Origin: Candidatus Brocadia pituitae
GTDB taxonomy: Bacteria > Planctomycetota > Brocadiia > Brocadiales > Brocadiaceae
NCBI GenBank assembly: GCA_017347445.1
Contig: AP021856.1
Location: forward strand, 1,372,613-1,436,612
Reading direction: 5' to 3'
Length of the DNA stretch: 64,000 bases
In this document: piece by piece, positions 1 through 9,033 of the stretch
How the letters are laid out: the number at the start of each line of letters is the position of its first letter
How positions within the stretch are numbered: the first letter of the stretch is position 1
Position numbers and translations under genes: made by a program
The notes under the pieces: generated by a model
Told to the model about the DNA's origin: nothing
What the model saw: only the letters and a program-made list of their open reading frames with translations
The model's database searches: none

Positions 1-75
1 ACCTTGCAAAAAAGGTATTTACAAGAAGCCGACATGATAATTGATGCGTTTATAGACCTCGAAAAATTGTTGTAA
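1..75 (+). CDS. 3' end of an unidentified upstream gene (partial)
   Basis: An open frame enters from the left edge and ends at TAA 73-75. It encodes a helical tail ending in DAFIDLEKLL. Too little is visible to assign a family. It lies 21 bases upstream of the radical SAM gene start on the same strand, so it may be the preceding gene of the same glycan-related cluster. Confidence 0.45.
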   Translation, partial: TLQKRYLQEADMIIDAFIDLEKLL

Positions 76-96
76 TTTCAGAGAGGTGTGGCAGCG

Positions 97-1569
97 ATGC
101 GAAGAAAAACCGATGTGGTGTTAATAAATCCCGGAGATAAAAAACAGGTTTATCAGGAACTGGGCAAAGAACTCACGGCGATTGAGCCGCCTTATTGGAT
201 AACCGTCATTGCCTCTTATCTCAGAAACAAAGGTTTTGATGTGAACATTATTGATGCAAACGCTGAAAATTTATTGCCCGACGAGACTGCCTCAAAAGTC
301 AATGAAATAGACCCTTTGCTCGCAGCGGTTATTGTGTATGGTTCACAGCCTTCGGCTTCAACGCAAAACATGACCATTGCAGGGAAGATTTGTACTGCGA
401 TCAAAACAAAAACATCTGCAAAGGTTGCTATTGGGGGGCTTCATCCGTCTGCCTTACCTGGTAGAACCATCGAAGATGAAGATGTAGATTTTGTTATCAT
501 GGGGGAGGGACATCTTACCCTAAAGGGTCTACTCGATACCCTGAGACATGGCAAAAACGATTATTCCCTTGTACCTGGGCTTTGGTATTACGATCGTGAA
601 AAAACAAAAAGTAACCAAAGGGCTCCGCTGATTCAAAATATGGATGAAGGTTTACCCGCAGCAGCATGGGACTTATTACCGATGAGGAAATACAGGGCTC
701 ACAACTGGCACTGTTTTGATAACATAGAGCAGAGAATGCCTTATGGTGCAATATATACGAGCCTTGGTTGTCCATACTCCTGTATTTTTTGTTGTATCAA
801 TGCCCCTTTTGGAAAATCTGGTATACGTTACCGAAGTCCGGAGTTAGTGGTTGAGGAGATTGGATTATTAACAGACAAATACGGAATTAAAAACATCAAA
901 ATTGCTGATGAGTTATTTATTTTAAATGAGAAGCACTACATGACAATTGTCGATCTGGTTATACAAAAGGGATTCGATATAAACCTGTGGGCATATGCCA
1001 GGATTGATACCATCAAGTATGAAAACCTGAATAAAATGAAAAAGGCCGGTATCAATTGGCTTGGCCTGGGAATCGAATCTGCAAGCAATGCGGTGCGGGA
1101 CGGCGTGAATAAGCAGCTAAAGCGAAGGGACATCATTGACGTTGTCCGTCAGATTCAATCGGCAGGCATCAGGGTAGGAGCAAATTACCTGTTTGGATTG
1201 CCTGACGATACGCATGATACCATGCAAGAGACCCTTGATATGGCGCTGAAGTTAAATACGGAATGGGCAAACTTTTATTGCGCTATGGCGTATCCGGGCT
1301 CGAAACTATATGTGATTGCATTGCAAAATGATTGGAAACTTCCTGAATCGTGGGACGGCTTTTCACAACATTCTTTCGGAATGTTACCGTTGTCAACACG
1401 ATATGCAAGTGCAAGAGAAGTGCTAAAATTCAGAGACGATGCCTTCCATGTATACTTTGAGAACACGGATTACTTGAATATGATCGGGACAAAGTTTGGA
1501 AGTAAAATTAAATCCCACATTCATGAAATGACAAAGATAAGGCTCAAAAGAAGGTTGCTCGAAAATTAA
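97..1569 (+). CDS. B12-binding-domain radical SAM protein
   Basis: The first about 150 residues look like a cobalamin-binding Rossmann domain (VVLINPG near the N-terminus, IGGLHPSALP in the middle). They are followed by a radical SAM core with CxxxCxxC (GCPYSCIFC, Cys225, 229 and 232 from the ATG) and the downstream GLGIESAS motif. Members of this class do radical methylations or rearrangements; the substrate is not deducible here. I chose ATG at 97 over GTG at 88 because GAGAGG at 81-86 is ten bases from the ATG but only one from the GTG. The gene heads a plus-strand group with sugar-nucleotide genes, so a role in glycan or lipid modification is an inference. Confidence 0.85.
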   Translation: MRRKTDVVLINPGDKKQVYQELGKELTAIEPPYWITVIASYLRNKGFDVNIIDANAENLLPDETASKVNEIDPLLAAVIVYGSQPSASTQNMTIAGKICTAIKTKTSAKVAIGGLHPSALPGRTIEDEDVDFVIMGEGHLTLKGLLDTLRHGKNDYSLVPGLWYYDREKTKSNQRAPLIQNMDEGLPAAAWDLLPMRKYRAHNWHCFDNIEQRMPYGAIYTSLGCPYSCIFCCINAPFGKSGIRYRSPELVVEEIGLLTDKYGIKNIKIADELFILNEKHYMTIVDLVIQKGFDINLWAYARIDTIKYENLNKMKKAGINWLGLGIESASNAVRDGVNKQLKRRDIIDVVRQIQSAGIRVGANYLFGLPDDTHDTMQETLDMALKLNTEWANFYCAMAYPGSKLYVIALQNDWKLPESWDGFSQHSFGMLPLSTRYASAREVLKFRDDAFHVYFENTDYLNMIGTKFGSKIKSHIHEMTKIRLKRRLLEN

Positions 1570-1636
1570 AGCAGTCGTAGTATGAATATTTTCATGAAAG
1601 ACCAAAATGTAGTTACCAGACACAGGAAATCATTAT

Positions 1637-2743
1637 ATGATCATTAGCAGAACGCCATTCAGAATTTCTTTTTTTGGTGGTGGTACCGACTATCCCGTTT
1701 GGTATAAGGAATGCGATGGCGCCGTATTGGCGACAACGATCGACAAATACTGTTATATCACCTGCAGACATCTGCCTCCCTTTTTTGAACACAAGCACCG
1801 TGTGGTTTATTCCAAAATAGAGGCAGTAAAAGATATTGCTGAAATTCAGCATCCTGCTATACGGGCAACGTTACAATTTATGAATATTTGTGATGGATTA
1901 GAAATTCATCATGATGGGGATTTGCCTGCACGGACGGGACTTGGGTCGAGCTCTTCTTTTACGGTTGGTTTGTTGCACTGCCTCTATGCCATCAAAGGGA
2001 TTATGCCCACCAAAATACAATTAGCGCAGGACGCCATTCAGATTGAACAAAACATTCTGAACGAAAATGTGGGCTGCCAGGATCAGGTTTTAGCCTCTTT
2101 TGGCGGGTTTAATAAAATTATCTTCAGATCAGACAACTCATTCCAGGTAAATCCCGTTATTATCACTCATGATCGGTTACACCAGTTGCAGAGCCATCTG
2201 CTATTAGTTTTTACCGGATTTTCGCGATATGCCTCCGATATCGCGAAGAACCAGATTGAAAATACCGGCAACCGGCGACACGAATTGTGGCTTATGCGCC
2301 AAATGGTTGATGAGGCAATAGAAATACTGAGTAATGGGAGGAGAGACATCACGGAGTTTGGAAAGCTTTTGCATGAATCATGGAATCTCAAAAAAGGGCT
2401 TTCAGACAGAATAACAACCCATCAAATCGATATGATCTACGAATCTGCTCAAGAGGCAGGTGCAATCGGCGGCAAGCTGATAGGCGCAGGTGGAGGTGGT
2501 TTTGTCCTCCTTTTTGCAAAACCCGAAAACCAGTCCAAAATAAAAGAAATACTAAAAGGACACTTGTTTGTTCCTTTTCATTTTGAAAACAATGGGAGTC
2601 AGATTATTGTTTATCAACCAGAAAAGGAACGGATAGAAAGTAAGACATTCATTCCTATGCCTTATGTGATAAAAACGAGAGAAAGATTGGAGCACAAGGA
2701 ATCAGTTTTCCCAGCGCAAAACCTGGCAAATATTACATCATGA
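1637..2743 (+). CDS. hddA: GHMP-family sugar kinase, D-glycero-D-manno-heptose-7-phosphate kinase-like
   Basis: The protein (368 aa) opens with RTPFRISFFGGGTDYP, the N-terminal signature of the HddA/FKP kinase branch of GHMP kinases. It carries the ATP-binding glycine/serine loop GLGSSSSF near residue 103 and the C-terminal GGKLIGAGGGGF motif. HddA phosphorylates C1 of D-glycero-D-manno-heptose-7-phosphate on the way to GDP-heptose. The next gene is a nucleotidyltransferase overlapping by four bases (ATGA), as expected for consecutive steps. The exact sugar is inferred; a related hexose kinase is possible. Confidence 0.8.
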   Translation: MIISRTPFRISFFGGGTDYPVWYKECDGAVLATTIDKYCYITCRHLPPFFEHKHRVVYSKIEAVKDIAEIQHPAIRATLQFMNICDGLEIHHDGDLPARTGLGSSSSFTVGLLHCLYAIKGIMPTKIQLAQDAIQIEQNILNENVGCQDQVLASFGGFNKIIFRSDNSFQVNPVIITHDRLHQLQSHLLLVFTGFSRYASDIAKNQIENTGNRRHELWLMRQMVDEAIEILSNGRRDITEFGKLLHESWNLKKGLSDRITTHQIDMIYESAQEAGAIGGKLIGAGGGGFVLLFAKPENQSKIKEILKGHLFVPFHFENNGSQIIVYQPEKERIESKTFIPMPYVIKTRERLEHKESVFPAQNLANITS

Positions 2744-3474
2744 ATCCACTCTCTGAAAATATTGATGTGGTTATTCTTTGTGGTGGCTTAGGTACCAGGC
2801 TGAGAAATATCATACATGATCGTCCGAAACCCATGGCAAAAATAAATCACCGTCCGTTTCTTGATATACTGGTAGAGTATTTGAGCAGATATGGTTGTAA
2901 GCGGTTTATCCTTTGTACGGGTTATAAAAGAGACTTCGTAAGAAGATACTACGACGACAAGGTGTATCCCATATCTTTGCTCTTTTCCGAAGAAAAAGAA
3001 CCACTGGGAACAGCTGGGGCAATAAAAAATGCAGAATTACTGATTCAGAGTAATGTTTTTCTGGTAATGAATGGTGATTCATTTTGCAAGATAAACATCT
3101 ATAACTTTCTTGAATTTCATACATCCAAAGAATCGTTTGCAAGTATTGCATTGATCCCGACCGACACATCAAGCGAATGTGGCATCGTGAAAATAACTGA
3201 CACACATCGGATTGTCAGTTTTCATGAGAAAGTTGTTGACGCGGATGGTTTCGTTAACGCAGGGATATATGTTTTCGATAAAGAGGTCTTGTCTCTCATT
3301 CCGGCAGGGAAAAAGTATTCGTTTGAATATGACTTGTTTCCAACCCTGATTCAGCAAAGGAATATGTATGGGTTTGTTGAAAACCAGCAACTTATTGACA
3401 TTGGAATACCAGAAAGATATGAATTGGCTCAGAAGGTCTTTCGTAATTTTACCTATCAAACCATGAGGCGTTAA
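2740..3474 (+). CDS. hddC: Sugar-1-phosphate nucleotidyltransferase, HddC-like
   Basis: The N-terminus VVILCGGLGTRLR is the nucleotide-binding signature of NTP_transferase enzymes. It is followed by the RPKPMAKI lysine-containing motif and the metal-binding NGDSF segment near residue 108. At 244 aa it is a minimal catalytic domain without the left-handed beta-helix of GlmU. With the preceding kinase it would activate a sugar-1-phosphate as an NDP-sugar; GDP-heptose is the HddA/HddC precedent. Start and stop codons overlap both neighbours closely, so it sits in an operon. Confidence 0.8.
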   Translation: MNPLSENIDVVILCGGLGTRLRNIIHDRPKPMAKINHRPFLDILVEYLSRYGCKRFILCTGYKRDFVRRYYDDKVYPISLLFSEEKEPLGTAGAIKNAELLIQSNVFLVMNGDSFCKINIYNFLEFHTSKESFASIALIPTDTSSECGIVKITDTHRIVSFHEKVVDADGFVNAGIYVFDKEVLSLIPAGKKYSFEYDLFPTLIQQRNMYGFVENQQLIDIGIPERYELAQKVFRNFTYQTMRR

Positions 3475-4686
3475 ATGATTGAAAAATTGAAAATACCCTT
3501 TGGAACTATTTCCATAACGGAAAGGTCAAAAAACATTATTTCCGAGGTATTAGCTACCAAAAGAGTTTCAAATGGCAAGTATGTACGTGAACTTGAAAAA
3601 AGATTTGCCGCACTCCTTGGAGCAAAGGATGCCGTTGCCGTGAGTAGCGGAACTGATGCCGATATCCTGGCGTTATCTGTTCTTCATGACTTTGGTGCCA
3701 AAAGAGGTGATGAAGTTATTATCCCCGCCTTATCTTTTGTTGCCACGGGGAATGCGGTTTTACATGCGGGATTTACACCATCCTTTGTGGACGTTGACAG
3801 AAAAACATTAAATATCGATCCAAAGAAAATTGAAGAGGCCGTCACAGAAAAAACGGTGGCGATTATGCCCGTTCATCTTATGGGGAAACCCGCGGATATG
3901 GATGCAATTACCGCTATCGCAAAAAAACATGACCTTTATGTTATAGAGGATGCAGCAGAGGCACATGGAGCGCTTTATAAAGGAAAAGAAGCTGGTACGC
4001 TAGGTGATTTAGGGGCATTTAGTCTGTATCTTGCTCATATCATTACCACCATTGAAGGCGGTATTATTGTAACTAATAACGCCGAATATGCCGAAGTGCT
4101 TAGATCCATACGATCTCATGGCCGTGCATGTAAGTGTGAACAATGTGTGCTCAATGTCAACTCTGGATATTGTGCGAAAAGGTTTTCAGATGCGAATGGT
4201 GAGGATATACGATTCATTTTTGAAAGAATCGGGTATTCGTCAAAGATGAATGAGCTCGAAGCCGCGGTGGGTCTGGGAAATATGGATGAATATCATATGA
4301 TACTGGAAAAAAGAAGAGAGAATCTGCTGTATATGATGAACCAGTTCAGGCAATTTGAGCCCTATCTTGCCACAATTGAAGAGGAACCACATGAAAGGAT
4401 AGGTCCCCACGCCTTTCCCATTATTATTCAGGAAGGGGTAAAATTTAACAGAAATCAGCTGGTTAATTGTCTTGAACAACAGGGGATTGATACACGGAAT
4501 CTCTTTTCTTCTATGCCTACCCAATGCCCGGGTTTCGGTTTTTTAGGATACCAGTACGGTGAATTTCCAAACGCTGAGTATATCGGCAAAAATGGTATTC
4601 ATATTGGAGTCCATCAGGATCTGGGCAAAGAAGAATGCAATTATGTTATCAAGGAAATAGAATCTTTTTTATCAAAATATTCCTGA
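3475..4686 (+). CDS. DegT/DnrJ/EryC1/StrS-family PLP enzyme of the 3-dehydratase (RfbH/ColD-like) type
   Basis: The protein (403 aa) shows the family fold signatures SSGTDADILAL, EDAAEAHGA and TIEGGIIVT. The position of the PLP-linking lysine of normal aminotransferases is His188 (SLYLAHIITT). That substitution marks the deoxysugar 3-dehydratases RfbH (E1) and ColD. RfbH also binds an iron-sulfur cluster through C-x57-C-x-C-x7-C. Here Cys219 and Cys221 are present, with further Cys at 224 and 233, but the first ligand position (residue 161) is Ala. The gene starts directly at the stop of the nucleotidyltransferase gene. It could make a 3-deoxy sugar or have another function. Confidence 0.8.
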   Translation: MIEKLKIPFGTISITERSKNIISEVLATKRVSNGKYVRELEKRFAALLGAKDAVAVSSGTDADILALSVLHDFGAKRGDEVIIPALSFVATGNAVLHAGFTPSFVDVDRKTLNIDPKKIEEAVTEKTVAIMPVHLMGKPADMDAITAIAKKHDLYVIEDAAEAHGALYKGKEAGTLGDLGAFSLYLAHIITTIEGGIIVTNNAEYAEVLRSIRSHGRACKCEQCVLNVNSGYCAKRFSDANGEDIRFIFERIGYSSKMNELEAAVGLGNMDEYHMILEKRRENLLYMMNQFRQFEPYLATIEEEPHERIGPHAFPIIIQEGVKFNRNQLVNCLEQQGIDTRNLFSSMPTQCPGFGFLGYQYGEFPNAEYIGKNGIHIGVHQDLGKEECNYVIKEIESFLSKYS

Positions 4687-4695
4687 ATATCTAAG

Positions 4696-7600
4696 ATGGA
4701 TTTGGCCGGAGTGAAACGAGTGAATAATTACGATGCTGCTGGTAAGGTAAAAAAACATGCCAAATTGAATATATTATTCATCCCATTAGAGTTTCAAACA
4801 TGGGCAAATGCAAGCCATTGGGCATACCCATTAGGCATCGGATTGGAAGAAGCCCTGAATGCGCATGGCGTTCAATATGTCACCATTCCTGCATTGCACG
4901 AAGTGCCATCACAGGCAACAGGGTCCTGGCTGAATTATGCCCGTAAAATAGGTGAGTTTCAGCATTTCGATCAGGTCTGGTTCGAGATTTCTCACAGCAA
5001 TTTAGATGAAACATTCCTTGACTGGATTGCTGGGATAGCCCCCATTCGCGTTGGTTTTCTTTGTGAAAGTCTGGAAACCGACCCACGGGAATGGGCTGGT
5101 AATCCGGACGGCACAAAAAGAAGACTAAGGAAGGTAGAGAAAAGCCTCGCGTATGTAACTCATGTGATAGCTGCCGATGAAGTCGATGTGGATAAATTTA
5201 ACACTCATGGCCCTGTGCCGGCAATGTGGTGGGGTGGCGGTATAGTCCCGGCACGTCTCATCTGCAAACAAACTCCACCTGTGTCAAAGAATCATGCAGT
5301 ATTTTATGGTGCACTTTATGGTGACAGAAAAAAATGGCTGGACCTGAGTTCTTTAAAAGGCTTGCTTCTTCGGCCGGAGGCATCACCTGAATATAACACT
5401 GATTTACCGGAACGATTCGACCAATTGCATTACACTGCCGAGCAGTATCTGAAGAGCGGCAGACCATTTTCAATAACCTTGTTTGAAAATTATATCAACA
5501 ACCTTCGCGATATTCGCAGACAATGCTTTGCCCTTTGGTTGCAGGGGCTGCAGGGGGGGTGTGCGGTTGTCAACCTGCCTCAGTATAGCAAAATCCAGGC
5601 TGGCCGGATCGTTGAGGGTATAGCTGCCGGACGTCCGGTAATTTCATGGGAAATACCGGGGCGCCCCAGGACTAAAACGCTGTATGAAGACGGAAAAGAA
5701 ATTTTGCTGTATGACAGCAATAATCCCGATCAATTGGTTTCGCACATCCAACGAATCAGGCGTGAACCGGGTTACGGACAGAGCATAGCAGCGAATGCAC
5801 TAAAAAAACTCAGGAGTCTTCATACCTCTGAGAAATTCGTTGGGCAGATGCTCGATTGGATTGAAAGCGGGAATGTGAATAGTCCGGATGACTCAGGGAA
5901 AACTGCAAAATTAGACTCACAATCTGGCAGCATTTCCCATCTTGATAAAAATACGACTATAGGATCGACCGTAACCGCAGAGGAAGCACAGGACAAAGAC
6001 AATAAAGAGAAACCGTCGCTCTTAAACGAACCGCTTGTCAGTATACTTATGCCGGTATACAATTCTTTTTCTTACAGCCGGTCAAATGGACAGCGACTCC
6101 TGCCGCGTGCACTTGATTCCTTACTTTCCCAAACATTTCAGAATTTTGAGCTGCTGATTTTAGACAATCAGTCGACTGACGAAACATCCGCTGTCTGTAA
6201 GGAGTATGCAGCAAAAGACCCCCGCGTCTACTATATTTCTGACGATCGGAAAAGATTTCCTGAAGATGGAGTAAATCACCTGGCGCAATTCATGCGTGGC
6301 AAGTACTACATGGGCGCAAATGATGATGATCTGTGGGATCCACGGTATATTGAAAAAACGGTTCAGATTCTGGAACAACAACCTGATATTGCGATGGTGT
6401 ATTCGAACGGATATTATATCGATATTTATGGCAAACCAAACCGGCCGATTTTGGCTCAGAAGGACTATTATGACAATAATGTCTCACCATTTGCCAACTT
6501 CGTCACGTATATTCAGAAGCGCAATATTCTCCCAATCGCATTTGGAGTCTACAGGACGGACAGTTTCCGGCGTATGTTGCCATTTGAGGCCTTTGATCAA
6601 TTGCGGGCAAATGTCGACAATCTGTTCATAGCGAGATTTTTCCTGCATGGATACCAGTGCCATTGTCTCGATGAACATTTATTCTATTACCGTGATAAAC
6701 ATCGCTACGTCGCCCCTGACCCAAATATTGGCATGCCTGGATTAGATAAACCGCTATTAATCTGGATATATTATATCAGACATCAGCTCTTTTTTTTACA
6801 AAAAATCTTTGACGAAATTGATGTTTGTCATCTTTCCCAGTTTCAAAAATCCTACGCCCGGTGTGCTAGCTTGAGGGGATTTATTGTGCACTCTTGCAAT
6901 CTTTTCAATTGGGTACAAAATGGCATCGTCAAAACAGAGCAGGACAAACAAATATGCAACAAGATGTGTGAGTTATTTAACACGTCTATGCCTCATCTAA
7001 CTGCTGATGACGAAAGATATTGGAATATTGCTGAAAACACTGATAGCGAAACGCTGATTAATCGATTTCTTCCTCAATTATATGAACTTTTAAAGCAGAG
7101 AATAGAATTAATTCATAAATCGATCCTGTTTTATAATCGTATCGGTGAAACACAAACACCGGAACTTATCAGACATACCGGACAGTCGCTTAGCGAACTC
7201 GCGATGGCCATAGAAAAAGAAAAGAAGGAAAGCCTTACCACAGGTACAATACAACCTTTGTCTCAGACGACTGGGAATGAGAAAACTGATACGCCAATCC
7301 TGCCCATTCAGCGAGAACGCCCGGTTGATATTGTTCTGAAGAATCCTCCAGGTAACCTTGATACCCATTTATTGTATAAAGACAGCTTGGTTTACCTTCG
7401 CTATAATGCTATCTGGCAGGGTAATAAATCGCTTCGTCTCCACCTCGGCTGCGGAGAACAGTATCTGGCTGATTATGTCAATATCGATTACCCACCCTCG
7501 CAGCACAACGTAATGGAAGTGAAAGCTGATCTATATGCTGACATCACAAAACTGAATTTCCCGGCTGAAAGTGTCGATGAAATTCGCTTGCATCACGTGT

Positions 7601-9033
7601 TTGAACATTTCAACAGGGTAACTGCGCTTGCACTGCTGATCAAATGGCATCACTGGCTAAAGATCGGCGGGAAACTACACCTTGAGACGCCTGATCTCAT
7701 TGGCAGTGCCAAAACATTGTTAGGTGATTACCCCTGGAGAACGAAAATGGGGGTTGTTCGTCACATTGCCGGCGATCAGTCATCACCCTGGGCTTATCAT
7801 GTTGACCACTGGTATCCTGAAAGATATGAACACACTCTGAACAATCTGGGGTTTCGGGTGGTCCAAACCCAGTCAACATCCTGGCCACACGAGCCTTTTT
7901 TATCAAACGTTACTGCGATTGCGGTAAAATCACAAAACGTCTCGTTGGCAATACAGGTAAAGGCCGCTGATGAATTGTTGTGGGAAAGCACCGTTGCACC
8001 TGCCGAGCAGCCAACCTTTGAAGTATGGAAGCAGCAGCTTCGCTCCCTTTTATCTGAAAATATCGAAACGGCATCAATACGGCAGCCTCCGTATTGTGGT
8101 TTCCGGCTAGAACAGGTCGCCCATGTCTTTCAACAGTCCGGGCCAGAACAACCAATTCAGGAATTACATGACTTTAACCAGAGAGAGCGTGACAGATGGG
8201 TTCGTATGAAGGCATTGACCGTTCCCGCCGGTTCCCGTGTTTTGGATATCGGGGCGGGGACATGTCCCTACCGTGCGTTGTTTGCGCATTGTGATTATAA
8301 AACTCATGATTTTAAACGATACACGGGTGAGAAACTTGGTGGAACGACAGAATACGGCAAGATTGATTACGAATCGGATATCTGTGCTATACCAGTAATG
8401 GACAGCTCCTTTGACGTAATCGTCTGCACTGAAGTTCTGGAACATACTCCGGAACCAATTGAAGCGCTCCGGGAGATGTCGAGGATCTTGAAGGAGGGCG
8501 GCAGGCTATTCCTAACCGCTCCGCTGGGTTCCGGACTGCATCAATTGCCGTATCACTATTATGGTGGGTTTACACCGGAATGGTATAAACATTTTTGCAG
8601 TAAATTTGGTTTGTATGTTTCTGAAATCTCGTCAAACGGTGGGTTCTTCAAGCTACTTGCCCAGGAATGTGCACGTATGGTCTGGACATTGCCACAACAT
8701 CAACATCTGCATGGAAATCACGTGGATTTCATCAGAGACCTGTTTGGTGAATGGATACCACGCTATTTATTCGAGTTGGAGAAAAAACACTGTATTGACC
8801 AATTCACCGTTGGTTATCACGTAGAAGCAATAAAAGCCAGGGATATAGAAATCGTTCAAAAACTGATTGAAAACGACATGAAAAATGTGAGTCTCTATAT
8901 TGAAGCGGCACAATCTCTATTGAATCATGGAAATTTTTCACATGCAAGAAGGTATGTAGAAGACGCATTGGAGCTAAATCCGAAAAATTCCACGCTTACT
9001 GATATCTATCAGCAATTGACAAATAAATCATGA
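4696..9033 (+). CDS. Giant multidomain glycosyltransferase/methyltransferase with TPR tail (1445 aa)
   Basis: Four modules are readable. Residues about 20-400 resemble a GT-B glycosyltransferase of the CgeB/GT4 kind (GRIVEGIAAGRPVISWE). About 446-680 is a GT2 domain (VSILMPVYN, then NDDDLWDPRY). About 910-1075 is a SAM methyltransferase (LHLGCGEQYL, HHVFEHF), and about 1178-1330 is a second one (VLDIGAGTCPY, VCTEVLEHTPEP). The last about 50 residues look like TPR. Such fusions assemble and modify glycans in the cytoplasm, probably for surface or S-layer glycosylation; this is inferred. The start is uncertain: ATG 4696 has a poor ribosome-binding site. The stop overlaps the next gene by four bases. 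Confidence 0.85.
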   Translation: MDLAGVKRVNNYDAAGKVKKHAKLNILFIPLEFQTWANASHWAYPLGIGLEEALNAHGVQYVTIPALHEVPSQATGSWLNYARKIGEFQHFDQVWFEISHSNLDETFLDWIAGIAPIRVGFLCESLETDPREWAGNPDGTKRRLRKVEKSLAYVTHVIAADEVDVDKFNTHGPVPAMWWGGGIVPARLICKQTPPVSKNHAVFYGALYGDRKKWLDLSSLKGLLLRPEASPEYNTDLPERFDQLHYTAEQYLKSGRPFSITLFENYINNLRDIRRQCFALWLQGLQGGCAVVNLPQYSKIQAGRIVEGIAAGRPVISWEIPGRPRTKTLYEDGKEILLYDSNNPDQLVSHIQRIRREPGYGQSIAANALKKLRSLHTSEKFVGQMLDWIESGNVNSPDDSGKTAKLDSQSGSISHLDKNTTIGSTVTAEEAQDKDNKEKPSLLNEPLVSILMPVYNSFSYSRSNGQRLLPRALDSLLSQTFQNFELLILDNQSTDETSAVCKEYAAKDPRVYYISDDRKRFPEDGVNHLAQFMRGKYYMGANDDDLWDPRYIEKTVQILEQQPDIAMVYSNGYYIDIYGKPNRPILAQKDYYDNNVSPFANFVTYIQKRNILPIAFGVYRTDSFRRMLPFEAFDQLRANVDNLFIARFFLHGYQCHCLDEHLFYYRDKHRYVAPDPNIGMPGLDKPLLIWIYYIRHQLFFLQKIFDEIDVCHLSQFQKSYARCASLRGFIVHSCNLFNWVQNGIVKTEQDKQICNKMCELFNTSMPHLTADDERYWNIAENTDSETLINRFLPQLYELLKQRIELIHKSILFYNRIGETQTPELIRHTGQSLSELAMAIEKEKKESLTTGTIQPLSQTTGNEKTDTPILPIQRERPVDIVLKNPPGNLDTHLLYKDSLVYLRYNAIWQGNKSLRLHLGCGEQYLADYVNIDYPPSQHNVMEVKADLYADITKLNFPAESVDEIRLHHVFEHFNRVTALALLIKWHHWLKIGGKLHLETPDLIGSAKTLLGDYPWRTKMGVVRHIAGDQSSPWAYHVDHWYPERYEHTLNNLGFRVVQTQSTSWPHEPFLSNVTAIAVKSQNVSLAIQVKAADELLWESTVAPAEQPTFEVWKQQLRSLLSENIETASIRQPPYCGFRLEQVAHVFQQSGPEQPIQELHDFNQRERDRWVRMKALTVPAGSRVLDIGAGTCPYRALFAHCDYKTHDFKRYTGEKLGGTTEYGKIDYESDICAIPVMDSSFDVIVCTEVLEHTPEPIEALREMSRILKEGGRLFLTAPLGSGLHQLPYHYYGGFTPEWYKHFCSKFGLYVSEISSNGGFFKLLAQECARMVWTLPQHQHLHGNHVDFIRDLFGEWIPRYLFELEKKHCIDQFTVGYHVEAIKARDIEIVQKLIENDMKNVSLYIEAAQSLLNHGNFSHARRYVEDALELNPKNSTLTDIYQQLTNKS

